Below are positions 11,070-19,266 of a DNA stretch of 22,774 nt, one piece after another. The position numbers and the translations under genes are program-made. The stretch comes from a virus, in the IMG/VR virus record IMGVR_UViG_3300027906_000166, positions 1 through 22,774 of that record. One strand, given 5' to 3'. Within the stretch, counting starts at the first letter, position 1, and each line of letters starts with the position of its first letter. Below the pieces are notes generated by a model. That model was not told the origin of the DNA. It searched no databases and worked only from the letters and a program-made list of their open reading frames with translations.

Positions 11070-11404
11070 GTAGACGTATTCTTATTGACCCTCATAGGAA
11101 TAGTTCACAAAATCGGAGCTATGGACAGAACGTCACAACTGAAATGCTTTACAAAGTAGACTTCAGTAACGCAGCCTCAGACCAGAGTACGTCAGTTTCA
11201 GGCGTTACGGCCGAAAGCAAAGGCAGACAAGGACTTACCCTCACAACTCCCTCAGTCAGTAGTAACGTTGCTAGTTTTTACGCAAGCTCGGCTCATTCCG
11301 GGGATGGTGTGATAAAAGTGACTGCGACTTATGCCAACGGAAAGAAAGACGCTAGCTTTATCAAAGTGAAGGTCAACAACCCAACAGATCATAGACACTT
11401 CTGA
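11066..11404 (+). CDS. Beta-rich protein resembling phage fiber-tail adaptor/Ig-like proteins (112 aa)
   Basis: A short N-terminal arm (SRRILIDPHRNSSQN) precedes a beta-rich, Ser/Thr/Val-rich domain: LTLTTPSVSSNVASFYASS and then VIKVTATYANGKKDASFIKV. 'S-S-x-x-A-x-F/V-x-A-S ... IKVT-x-T-x-x-G-x-x-D-x-x-F/S-x-x-V-x-V' is like proteins often annotated as fiber-tail adaptors or Ig-like head decoration. It lies before the terminase genes, unusual for a tail adaptor. The ATG overlaps the previous stop; AGG is 9-10 bases upstream. Function is tentative. Confidence 0.6.
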   Translation: MSRRILIDPHRNSSQNRSYGQNVTTEMLYKVDFSNAASDQSTSVSGVTAESKGRQGLTLTTPSVSSNVASFYASSAHSGDGVIKVTATYANGKKDASFIKVKVNNPTDHRHF

Positions 11405-11589
11405 TGACAGAAGAGTTAAAGGGCAGAATTGAGATATTAGAACAGCAGCGAAACGATGCGATGAATCAATGCGTTTTGTTAGGCGGCCAGATCAAACAGA
11501 TGATCGAACAGATTGAAGCATTGAAGAAGTTAAAGGATTTAGAGTCAGAAAGCGGTGTAGATCAAGAAATTGAAAATACTGAATCTTGA
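11404..11589 (+). CDS. Small coiled-coil protein (61 aa)
   Basis: TGATG overlap with the previous gene. The sequence is one long heptad-like helix (LKGRIEILEQQRNDAMNQCV, then GGQIKQMIEQIEALKKL) with an acidic tail, suggesting a dimeric coiled coil. It overlaps the ParB-methyltransferase start by 20 bases. No ribosome site of quality is seen. Proteins of this shape before terminase or methyltransferase genes are known as hypotheticals; no function is proposed. Confidence 0.7.
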   Translation: MTEELKGRIEILEQQRNDAMNQCVLLGGQIKQMIEQIEALKKLKDLESESGVDQEIENTES

Positions 11590-12901
11590 AATAGATAACA
11601 TTTTTCCGTATGAGAAAAATCCTCGTAAAAACGACGAGGCTGTTAACGTGGTAGCTAAGTCCCTCGAGGAGTTCGGGTTCCAGCAACCGCTAGTATTAGA
11701 CGCAAATAATGTCATTGTAGTTGGCCACACCAGATTTAGTGCAGCAAAGCAGCTTGGTTTAGAAACAGTGCCTTGCGTGATTGCAGATCACTTATCAAGT
11801 GAGCAGATTAACGCGTACAGAATTATGGACAACAAGTCAGCAGAGTATGCAAATTGGGAGAATGATTTGTTGTTAGGCGAAATAAATAGCCTAATTGATA
11901 GCGGCTATGATTCAGAATTAACAGGATTTTCTAAGGAAGAAATAACAGACTTAAAACTAGAGTTTGACTTAAGTTTTGCCTACGACAGCGTCAATAAGGG
12001 CGCATTGTCCGAAAGGTTCGGAGCACCACCTTTTAGCGTTTTGAACGCTCGAGCTGGCTACTGGCAAGATCGAAAAAAAATGTGGGCATCCTTAGGAATT
12101 GAGTCTGAGCAAGGGCGTGACGATAATTTATTAAAATATAGTAAAGTTACTCGACTGAAAACGGGGACGAGCGTATTTGACCCTGTTCTCTGCGAGCTTG
12201 TTTATAAATGGTTTTCTGCGCCTAGAGCCAAGGTTTTAGATCCATTTGCGGGAGGAAGCGTTCGAGGCATAGTAGCGGCTAAAACGGGGAGAAGCTATTT
12301 CGGAATCGATTTGCGAGCAGAGCAAATAAAAGCAAATGAATTACAAGCGAAAAAAATAGCCCCGGCAGAAGATATAGTTTGGAAGCTCGGCAATAGTCAA
12401 GACATCTTGAGCATAGCAAAGGGTGTAGAGGCTGATCTTATATTTACTTGCCCGCCTTACTCTGATTTAGAAGTCTATAGTGATGACCCAGAAGATCTTT
12501 CAACTATGGACTATGGTCAATTCATAGAAGCTTATCGGGACATTATTTCAAAAAGCTGCTCGCTGCTGAAGGATAACTCCTTTGCCGCAGTAGTTGTCGG
12601 AGAGATTAGGGACAAAGCGGGGGTTTATAGGAATTTCGTTGGCGATACCGTTAAAGCGTTTATAGATGCTGGTCTCGATTATTACAATGAGGCCATTTTA
12701 GTCACTATGATTGGTACTTTACCTCTAAGGACAGAAATAGCCTTTAATTCTGCTAGGAAGCTAGGTAAGACACATCAAAATGTCCTTGTTTTTGTGAAAG
12801 GTGATCCCATACAAGCGGCTGAAAAAATTGGGGTCGTTGACTTTTCAGAAATACAGAATGGTACAGAAAATGGCGAGCGAATACTCCAAACTTACGGATG
12901 A
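11570..12901 (+). CDS. ParB-like nuclease domain fused to DNA methyltransferase
   Basis: Residues 1-90 form a ParB/Srx-like N-terminal domain (IFPYEKNPRKND near 11-22, VVGHTRFSAAKQLG at 50-63, GHTR being the usual signature). A linker with FGAPPFSVLNARAGYW (150-165) leads to a class-beta-type methyltransferase: TCPPYSDLEVY at 293-303 is motif IV and LDPFAGGSVRG at 223-233 motif I (SAM binding). Motif IV has Cys where Asp, Asn or Ser is usual. The fusion is frequent in phages next to terminase, where it may modify phage DNA against host restriction. The only start is TTG at 11570, agreeing with the ParB N-terminus. Product about 443 aa. Target base and sequence cannot be read. Confidence 0.87.
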   Translation: MKILNLEIDNIFPYEKNPRKNDEAVNVVAKSLEEFGFQQPLVLDANNVIVVGHTRFSAAKQLGLETVPCVIADHLSSEQINAYRIMDNKSAEYANWENDLLLGEINSLIDSGYDSELTGFSKEEITDLKLEFDLSFAYDSVNKGALSERFGAPPFSVLNARAGYWQDRKKMWASLGIESEQGRDDNLLKYSKVTRLKTGTSVFDPVLCELVYKWFSAPRAKVLDPFAGGSVRGIVAAKTGRSYFGIDLRAEQIKANELQAKKIAPAEDIVWKLGNSQDILSIAKGVEADLIFTCPPYSDLEVYSDDPEDLSTMDYGQFIEAYRDIISKSCSLLKDNSFAAVVVGEIRDKAGVYRNFVGDTVKAFIDAGLDYYNEAILVTMIGTLPLRTEIAFNSARKLGKTHQNVLVFVKGDPIQAAEKIGVVDFSEIQNGTENGERILQTYG

Positions 12902-13385
12902 TCTAAAAGCTAAAATGAAAGCCGCTTATGTGGTTGGAGAAGCTAATGCCGAGGGCTTCAGGCGCACTAAAACCATTGAGCAGTTGGCCGAAGAAAACAA
13001 TGTCTCAATCAATACACTGTATAAAGCAGCGCAACGTGATGGCTGGAGAGATCAAAAAGATAAGTTTCAAGCGGAGTTCGAGGCAGAGATAGAAGCCCAG
13101 AGAATCGAAGAGTTTGCAAAAGAGTCGAAATTGCTGGACAGCAGTAGTTTGAACCTAGCAAAAGCCATATTAGTTACAGTGGGACAAAAGATAAAAGCAA
13201 ATCAGGAAGCAGAAAGAGGTGGCGAGGAAGGGATGACTTCTAGCCACTTGCAGTCCTTGTCTACAGCCTCTTTAAACGCTCAGAAGTTAGCAAAGCTGGC
13301 TCTAGGAGAACCAACAGAAAACACAAGCATCAACGCAAAAGTCTCCGCTTATGAAATCAGTTTTACAGACGAAACAGAAGACTAA
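12870..13385 (+). CDS. Terminase small subunit
   Basis: Recognises phage DNA for packaging. Residues after the start MASEYSKLTDDLKAKMKAAY run into TIEQLAEENNVSINTLYKAA, a helix-turn-helix of the small-terminase/transposase type, then DGWRDQKDKFQAEFE and an acidic helical oligomerisation region, then GEPTENTSINAKV. The order HTH, 'RDGWRDQK', long helices is common in small terminases of P22/PBSX-related phages. I start at ATG 12870 (171 aa); 12858 (MVQK) is equally possible, and a GTG at 12801 is rejected because it lies deep inside the methyltransferase gene. It ends 35 bases inside the large subunit gene. Confidence 0.75.
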   Translation: MASEYSKLTDDLKAKMKAAYVVGEANAEGFRRTKTIEQLAEENNVSINTLYKAAQRDGWRDQKDKFQAEFEAEIEAQRIEEFAKESKLLDSSSLNLAKAILVTVGQKIKANQEAERGGEEGMTSSHLQSLSTASLNAQKLAKLALGEPTENTSINAKVSAYEISFTDETED

Positions 13386-14613
13386 AATCCCAACTGCGTT
13401 CAAAGAGTTGTTTGAGCAGCATCGATACAAAGTCTATTGGGGAGGACGAGGCGCAGGGAAGTCGGTTCAAATGGCTTCAGCACTTCTGCTAAAGGGAACG
13501 GAAAGCCCGAAAAGAATTTTATGCGCCAGAGAGATCCAGAGATCAATCAAAGATTCTGTTCACTCTCTATTAGAGTCTCGCATTAAAGCGTTAGGGTTGC
13601 ATAATTTTTATGAGGTAACCCAAAACGAGATTCGTGGGGTTAATGGGACGTCTTTCATCTTTTCAGGATTATGGCAAAACATAGAAAGCATAAAATCGAT
13701 AGAGGGCATTGATTATTGTTGGGTCGAAGAGGGCAATAAGGTTTCAGAGAACTCTTGGAGGACTTTGATTCCTTCAATACGAAAGCCCGGATCTGAGATA
13801 TGGGTGAGCTTCAATCCAGAGCATAAGACAGACGCAGCGTACCAGAGATTTGTTCTGTATCCACCGCAAAACGCAATGGTCAAGAAAGTCAGCTATCGGG
13901 ACAATCCGTACTTTAGTCAGACAACGCTCCCAGAAGAGATGCAAATCCTCAAAGATCAGAACGAGGAAGAATATCTTCATGTATATGAGGGCGAGCTAAA
14001 GCAATTCGTTGACGGATCGATCTACAGAAAGCAACTTCAGCAAGCGAGAGACGAAGGTCGGATTTGCTGGTTCCCAGTCGAAAGCCTTGAGGTGCATACA
14101 TTTTGGGATCTAGGTAGGAACGATTCGACTGCGATATGGTTCATGCAAGCAGTTGGAAAGGAACTGAGATTTATTGATTACTATGAACATAGGTTAGTGG
14201 ACTTAGATCATTATGCTCATGTCCTCAAGGAAAAAGGCTATCTCTACGGAACACATTATCTTCCTCACGATGTTGAGGTGATCTCGTTAGGAAGTAACAA
14301 CCGAAGCAGGAGAGACATCTTGGAGGGATTAGGAGTGCATCCGATTACGACTGTTCCGAGGATAGCAAGCGTTGAAGATGGTATAGCGATGGTGCGAGAT
14401 AAATTTAAAGCTTGCTGGTTCCATGAAAACTGCGAAGAAGGTTTAGAGGCTCTCTCAAACTACCAATACCAGTTCGATGAGAAACATGACACATACAGAA
14501 AAGTGCCTCTTCATAACGCAGCAAGCAATGGGGCTGACGCCTTCAGAATGTTTGCGCAAGCGTTTGAGGAAGACACATATATCCAAGAACTCGACTTTGC
14601 AAGTGAGTGGTGA
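13351..14613 (+). CDS. Terminase large subunit
   Basis: ATP-driven packaging motor and nuclease. Seen: Walker A GGRGAGKS at 31-38, Walker B with its glutamates in IDYCWVEEG at 120-128, the SFNP coupling motif at 153-156, and the RNase H-like nuclease aspartates in FWDLGRNDS (Asp253), LPHDVE (Asp307) and NGADAFR (Asp396). 420 aa is normal for the PBSX/Terminase_3-like group. The start overlaps the small subunit by 35 bases without a strong ribosome site. The stop is shared with the portal start (TGATG). DNA moves through the portal ring encoded next. Confidence 0.95.
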   Translation: MKSVLQTKQKTKIPTAFKELFEQHRYKVYWGGRGAGKSVQMASALLLKGTESPKRILCAREIQRSIKDSVHSLLESRIKALGLHNFYEVTQNEIRGVNGTSFIFSGLWQNIESIKSIEGIDYCWVEEGNKVSENSWRTLIPSIRKPGSEIWVSFNPEHKTDAAYQRFVLYPPQNAMVKKVSYRDNPYFSQTTLPEEMQILKDQNEEEYLHVYEGELKQFVDGSIYRKQLQQARDEGRICWFPVESLEVHTFWDLGRNDSTAIWFMQAVGKELRFIDYYEHRLVDLDHYAHVLKEKGYLYGTHYLPHDVEVISLGSNNRSRRDILEGLGVHPITTVPRIASVEDGIAMVRDKFKACWFHENCEEGLEALSNYQYQFDEKHDTYRKVPLHNAASNGADAFRMFAQAFEEDTYIQELDFASEW

Positions 14614-16589
14614 TGAAAAGAAATAGCGAACAACAAAACGAGATCGTCAAAGAGGCGTTAGAACGCTTTGAAACTGCGTCCGATGGGTGGTCAGACATCT
14701 ATGAGCAATCCGTCGCTGATGTCTCTTTTATCGATGACGATGAGGGTCAGTGGGAGGATTCAGTCCGAGAATCGAGACACAATCGTCCTTGCTTAACTTT
14801 TGACAAGCTCTCTGCATCCGTTGACCGAGTTGTTGGAGGCCAAATGGCACAAATGCCCTCAGTCAAAGTCAGAGCCGCAGAGGAAGGCGATGAGGACATA
14901 GCTGAAGTCTACCAAGGGTTAATACGTCAAATCGACCAGAGAGGCATACAAGCCTTTAAAACGGCATTTAAGTTTGCGGTTAAGTCCGGGTGGGGCTGTC
15001 TACTGGTGGATCACGATTACATCGATGACGTTTCTCTCGATCAAGACATTATCCTTCGAGAGATCAAGAATCCGTTTTCTGTACTCCTTGACCCAATTAT
15101 CCAAGCTCAACACGTTCAAGAGGCTCGCTTTGGCTTTATGTTTGAGGACATGGAGCGCAAAGAGTTTGAAAGGCTTTACCCAGACGCAGAGTCTTATCCG
15201 GGTGAAAGCGACTTCACTTCAACTGGCAATATGGATTCATGGGTAAGCGAGGACTTTGTACGAGTAGCTGATTACTTTAGGATTTCGCTAGAAGAGAAAA
15301 CGCTAGTCCAACTTTCAGACGGACGAGTCCTAGACTTGGAAGAAGTCCAGCCAGTTAGAGACGAGTTGAATCTGCAAGGCATTACACTAGGCAAGACCAG
15401 AAAGATTCAGAAGCGAAAGCTAGAGCGATTCAAGATCAGCGGCATGGAGATACTTGAAGAGGTTGAGTGCGTTGGAAGATTCATTCCTCTTGTCCCAATG
15501 TTTGGTAAGACTTCCAACATTAACGGTCGTTACATCACAAGAGGCATTGTACGCAAAGCTAAGGACGCTCAGAGACTCTATAACTACTCCAGAAGCGTAG
15601 CAGTCGAGGTTACAGCCCTCACTCCTAAACAGCCTTACTTCGTAACGCCAGCAATGATTAAGGGGCATGAGAGCAAGTGGAAGAACATGATGGTTTCAAA
15701 CGATCCAGTTCTTCAGTTTAATTTTGACCAAGGGCAGAAACCTTACAGAGAATCCCCAGCACAAGGATCACCCGGACTCTTGCAAGATGCTCAGTTCGCA
15801 GCCGAGGACATCAAAGCAACCACCGGGATATTTGATGCAAACATAGGACAACAAGGCCAAGAGACTTCAGGCGTAGCAATCGGTCGAAGACAGTTTCAAG
15901 GCGAGATGTCTAACTTTGAGTATCAAGATCAACTCATTGACTCAATGGAGTTAGCCGGAAGGATTATGATCGACATGATCCCTGCCGTGTACGACACCGA
16001 AAGAACAATCAGGATTATAGGCGAGGACGAGCGAGAGGAAACGATCAGTGTCAATAAGACTTTGATGGACGCTCAGACAGGGACATTCGTCAAGACAATG
16101 GACTTGAACGCAGGAAACTATGACATCAAGATCGCAAGCGGCCCATCCTTCACAACTCGGAAGCAGGAAACAGCAGAACAACTGTCCTCGATGATTGCTC
16201 AAAACCCTGCCATGAGTCAGCTAGTTGGAGACATTCTATTCCAGAACCTTGATCTAGTGGGAGGCGATGAAGCGATCAAACGTCTCAGAAGCGCAGGAGT
16301 TAAAGCAGGAATCATAGAGCCTAACCAAGAAGAGGCCGTTGCACTTCAGTCTCAGATTGAATCTAGCAAGCAACTAGAGCAACAAGCAGCGCAGTTAGAA
16401 CTCGCACTCAAACAAGCAGAAGTCTCAACCGAAAGAGCCGAGGCAATAGAACGAGAAAGCAAAGCAGCGATGAACACAGTCAAAACAGCAGTCGAGCAAA
16501 TGAAGCTTGCAGAAGCTCAGGAAGACTTAGAATCTAAGCAGATCGCTCAGATGAGATTACGTCAGTCAGTGGGGCTACCAGTTATTTGA
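14613..16589 (+). CDS. P22-like portal protein (658 aa)
   Basis: Forms the ring at the DNA vertex. The sequence has the P22-gp1-type features: WSDIYEQSVADVSFIDDDEGQW near the start (shown in part), RPCLTFDKLSASVDRVVG, GWGCLLVDHDY, then ITRGIVRKAKDAQRLYNYSRS, GQETSGVAIGRRQFQGEMSN, and a C-terminal Gln/Glu/Ala coiled coil. Start at 14613 overlaps the terminase stop; GTG codons at 14607 and 14610 are possible but not needed. At 658 aa it is somewhat shorter than P22 gp1 (725), mostly at the C-terminal barrel. The length and coiled coil suggest a long internal barrel. Confidence 0.92.
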   Translation: MKRNSEQQNEIVKEALERFETASDGWSDIYEQSVADVSFIDDDEGQWEDSVRESRHNRPCLTFDKLSASVDRVVGGQMAQMPSVKVRAAEEGDEDIAEVYQGLIRQIDQRGIQAFKTAFKFAVKSGWGCLLVDHDYIDDVSLDQDIILREIKNPFSVLLDPIIQAQHVQEARFGFMFEDMERKEFERLYPDAESYPGESDFTSTGNMDSWVSEDFVRVADYFRISLEEKTLVQLSDGRVLDLEEVQPVRDELNLQGITLGKTRKIQKRKLERFKISGMEILEEVECVGRFIPLVPMFGKTSNINGRYITRGIVRKAKDAQRLYNYSRSVAVEVTALTPKQPYFVTPAMIKGHESKWKNMMVSNDPVLQFNFDQGQKPYRESPAQGSPGLLQDAQFAAEDIKATTGIFDANIGQQGQETSGVAIGRRQFQGEMSNFEYQDQLIDSMELAGRIMIDMIPAVYDTERTIRIIGEDEREETISVNKTLMDAQTGTFVKTMDLNAGNYDIKIASGPSFTTRKQETAEQLSSMIAQNPAMSQLVGDILFQNLDLVGGDEAIKRLRSAGVKAGIIEPNQEEAVALQSQIESSKQLEQQAAQLELALKQAEVSTERAEAIERESKAAMNTVKTAVEQMKLAEAQEDLESKQIAQMRLRQSVGLPVI

Positions 16590-16798
16590 TAACTACTCTT
16601 TACCTGATTAGTAATTTAACTTGGTATCACTTCAAAGACTTCAACGGTGACTACCAAATCGATGCGTGTTTAGGCACTAAAGCGCACATACAGAAGAACT
16701 TTAAGGTCAAGGGCGTTTGCTTATCAAAGTGGGATGACATTCTTATCCTCGACAACAAGGTATATTTTAATGGAAAAAAAAGATCCCAGACTTACTAG
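16586..16798 (+). CDS. Hypothetical protein with TTG start (70 aa)
   Basis: The only in-frame start is TTG at 16586, overlapping the portal stop (TTGA). No good ribosome site is present; GGGG lies 12 bases away. The product is aromatic-rich, with a predicted beta-type pattern (TWYHFKDFNGDYQIDA, then VCLSKWDDILILDNKVYF) and a basic tail. It fills the gap between portal and the next gene and keeps operon spacing, which argues for coding. I do not recognise it. It may be a small head-proximal protein; confidence is limited. Confidence 0.5.
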   Translation: MITTLYLISNLTWYHFKDFNGDYQIDACLGTKAHIQKNFKVKGVCLSKWDDILILDNKVYFNGKKRSQTY

Positions 16799-16824
16799 GG
16801 CGAACCACAAATAGGAGAGACGTT

Positions 16825-16935
16825 ATGCCAAATGTAAAAGGTAAGAAGTTCCCTTACACAAAAGAAGGAATGGCAGCAGCAACGGCTAAAAAGAAAACAA
16901 AGAAAGCTAAAGAGAAAGGTGGATACGACAAATGA
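16825..16935 (+). CDS. Small basic protein (36 aa)
   Basis: AGGAGA lies 6 bases before ATG, and the TGA stop overlaps the ATG of the next gene (ATGA), so it is a well-placed gene. The product starts MPNVKGKKFPYTKEGMAAAT and continues with lysine-rich AKKKTKKAKEKGGYDK. I recall very similar 'NGKKFPYT-x-x-G-x-x-AA' mini-proteins in other podoviruses near portal and scaffold genes, always unnamed. Thirteen lysines suggest DNA binding or packing in the capsid. Function unknown. Confidence 0.7.
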   Translation: MPNVKGKKFPYTKEGMAAATAKKKTKKAKEKGGYDK

Positions 16936-17381
16936 ATCAACCGATGAATCGCACTCCGGCTCAAGACTTGGTTATGTCTCGCAGAGAAACACCGGGAACA
17001 GGTACGGCAGGAGCTACCGCACTAGCCAACAAAATGAACGTACCACGCACGGCATTACCCTCGTCAACGCCTCAAACGAATATGCCTGAGCTACCTATGA
17101 ACCCGATGCAAATGGTCACAGGTAAGGACGGCAAGAAATACCAGATCGTGATTGATCCAAGTACAGGCTTACAAACTTTTATTCCCTATCGTGAACCAGC
17201 AGGCAGAGGAATGGGGCAGATGCGTGGAATGGGCGAGATGCGAGGTATGGGACAAATGCCCGGAGCTTCTGGACAAGGCGGCAGGATGGAGCGCATACAA
17301 CAACTCGCAAGTCGTATGGGGCAAATGCAAGGCCAAAATCCGACTAATCGTCTAAGTAGTCTACTGTCTGCAAGTGGCTAA
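16932..17381 (+). CDS. Gly/Met/Gln-rich structural hypothetical (149 aa)
   Basis: The first 60 residues are rich in Pro, Thr and Met; residues 63-86 (TGKDGKKYQIVIDPSTGLQT) form the only domain-like part. Residues 93-110 are a short repeat of MGQM/MGEM-RG units (GMGQMRGMGEMRGMGQMP), with another MGQMQG at 129-134. The C-terminus is helical. No enzyme motif or membrane segment. Low complexity suggests a flexible virion protein. The start overlaps the previous stop (ATGA), and its stop overlaps the GTG of the 607-aa gene. Confidence 0.7.
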   Translation: MNQPMNRTPAQDLVMSRRETPGTGTAGATALANKMNVPRTALPSSTPQTNMPELPMNPMQMVTGKDGKKYQIVIDPSTGLQTFIPYREPAGRGMGQMRGMGEMRGMGQMPGASGQGGRMERIQQLASRMGQMQGQNPTNRLSSLLSASG

Positions 17382-19197
17382 TCAACTTGCTCCCAGAATG
17401 GAACGCAGGGGCGGTGGTGGTGTAAACCGTCTCTTAGGCATCATCGAGCCAGCTATGACAGTTGGTTCTGCGATTGCTGCTGAGGTTCCTGCCCTTGCAG
17501 TTGGTCTAGGTTCTCTTAACACAGTGGAAGACAGTCAAAGACCGCTGAGTGACGCAGTAACAGCCGCAGACGAAGTTAGAGAGATGCTTACCTATAACCC
17601 TCGCTCGATGGAGGGTCAGGCAGGGATGCAGTCTCTTATAAACTCTGTTAGTCAATTAGCCGACACGGTTGGACTCGATAGAGCCTTTCAAGTCTTGAAC
17701 GAAGAGATCATTCCTAGAGTACAAAGCACACTAGGCGAAGACGCTGCGAGAGAACTTGGCTCGATGGCGATGATGATCCCGGCTGTTAAAAGAGTCACAA
17801 AAGTAGTGCAGCCAAGCGCAGACATAGAACAAGAAATAATTGACCCTGATAAAAATTTAATGTTTTTGCAGAACACAAGCCCTGAAGCCTTGCAGAGTTT
17901 TGACGAGATTGGCGGTATGCCAATGCCGTCTTTAGCAGTCACAAAAGAAGACATACCCTTTGAGGGATTTGGAGAAATAACTTTAGTCGGAAAACCTGAG
18001 AGCTTTGATCCGAGAGCTTCAAGAACTAACGAAATGTTTTCTGCTGACGCTTACACAGTGCGTGCGCCAAGACCAATGCAATTAGCAAAGAAAAACGCAG
18101 ACGATATTTTTGAAGAGAAATTCGGGACATCAAAAGAATTAGAACAACTGGATGTGAATGCTTATGGTTTGATAGAGAATTTAAGGTCACTATCATCTAA
18201 AAATCGGGCGTATCCAGAAAGTTATAACCGTATTTCCGAGTTTTTTGAAATTCCAAGAATTGCTAAAAAATTATTTGCATTAGATCAAGGTTATGACAAA
18301 AACAAGTTACCAAAACAAAATGATTCTGTAGAAGTAAGAAAACAAAAAGAAATAGAGTTAAATGATTTTATCAGTCAAAAAGAAGATTTAGAGTTTATAA
18401 GAAACAAATCTGAAAACAAAAATAATTTGTTGGAATCTTGGAAAGAAAAACAACTTTCTGATCTGTTGGAACCTGAAAAGGTTTTTGTCACAAACCCTGA
18501 CCGTGATTATGTTACCGGCAGAGCTATTATTAAACCATATACCGCAGAAAACGTGACAAAATTCATGCGAAAAAGTAGTGGGCAAAATCAAGAGGTAGGA
18601 TTTGATCAGTCAAGCATTGGAGCGCAAAGAGCCGCGACTGCTGAACCAATTAAATCCTTAAAACAAGCAAGAGAAAGAAAAGATGAATTACAAACAAAAG
18701 ACGCACTTGAAGAGTTAAAAGAAAAACAGTACGAAGCCTTTGACGCAATCACAGAAGATTTAAAAAAATATTATGAATTTAATTCTGATCGTTTTGGTTT
18801 TGTTGATGAAGTAGGTGAATTGATAAAAATATCAGAGCGAAAAGGATTAGACGCTGCGTTTCGAGAAGTTGGATTTAAAGATGTCCCAGATGATTTGAAA
18901 GACGCAATCAACGAGTATAAAGATTCGTTACGCTCTGCACCTACTCAGTATTTTGAAGCAAAACCTAAACGAGTTGTTGATCTATCAGAATTCGGAGGGG
19001 CAATTGTTCCTAAAGGATCTGAGCCACAAATTAGAAAAATTTTAGAAAAATACGGAATCACTCGCTTGAAAACATACGAAACAGACGTTGAAAGAACTGC
19101 GGCACGAAAAGCCTTTCAGGACTTAATGTTTTCTATTGGATTACCTGCAACAGTCGCAGGGTCAATAATTTATGGGGAAGAAGATCAATCGGTTTAA
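17374..19197 (+). CDS. Large virion-associated protein with a polyvalent-protein-type domain (607 aa)
   Basis: N-terminal part: hydrophobic Gly/Ala-rich stretch at about 26-48, then the motif MLTYNPRSMEGQAGMQ at about 71-86. Residues about 161-235 (LQNTSPEALQSFDEIGGMPM, PSLAVTKEDIPFEGFGEITL, then FDPRAS...SADAYTVR) match the domain found in large polyvalent proteins of phages and conjugative elements: 'GG-x-P-x-PS-x-AV...GFG-x-I-x-L...DAYT-x-R'. These proteins are typically injected and counter host defence. The rest is lysine-rich and helical, ending in a short hydrophobic segment and acid tail. Codon use changes sharply at about 17830, at the start of that domain. Start GTG 17374 assumed (overlap with previous stop); ATG at 17398 is the alternative. 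No catalytic residues identified. Confidence 0.7.
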   Translation: MANQLAPRMERRGGGGVNRLLGIIEPAMTVGSAIAAEVPALAVGLGSLNTVEDSQRPLSDAVTAADEVREMLTYNPRSMEGQAGMQSLINSVSQLADTVGLDRAFQVLNEEIIPRVQSTLGEDAARELGSMAMMIPAVKRVTKVVQPSADIEQEIIDPDKNLMFLQNTSPEALQSFDEIGGMPMPSLAVTKEDIPFEGFGEITLVGKPESFDPRASRTNEMFSADAYTVRAPRPMQLAKKNADDIFEEKFGTSKELEQLDVNAYGLIENLRSLSSKNRAYPESYNRISEFFEIPRIAKKLFALDQGYDKNKLPKQNDSVEVRKQKEIELNDFISQKEDLEFIRNKSENKNNLLESWKEKQLSDLLEPEKVFVTNPDRDYVTGRAIIKPYTAENVTKFMRKSSGQNQEVGFDQSSIGAQRAATAEPIKSLKQARERKDELQTKDALEELKEKQYEAFDAITEDLKKYYEFNSDRFGFVDEVGELIKISERKGLDAAFREVGFKDVPDDLKDAINEYKDSLRSAPTQYFEAKPKRVVDLSEFGGAIVPKGSEPQIRKILEKYGITRLKTYETDVERTAARKAFQDLMFSIGLPATVAGSIIYGEEDQSV

Positions 19198-19217
19198 CGC
19201 ACCGTAAAAGCGTGGGC

Positions 19218-19244
19218 TTACTTGCTGCCCTCTTAGCAAGGTAA
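19218..19244 (+). other. Hairpin before the scaffold gene
   Basis: TTACTTGCT (19218-19226) pairs with AGCAA-G-GTAA (19235-19244): nine base pairs with one bulged G and an 8-base loop. No T-run follows, so it is not an intrinsic terminator. It sits 22 bases before the scaffold ATG, upstream of the GGAG site. It may be an RNA processing or translation-control element in the late mRNA. Confidence 0.45.
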
Positions 19245-19266
19245 ACATTCGTGGAGACGTACTCAT

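Noticed and set aside
12801-12869. GTG-initiated longer form of the small terminase
   Set aside because: It would overlap the methyltransferase by 100 bases and has no ribosome site; ATG 12858 or 12870 gives a normal N-terminus.
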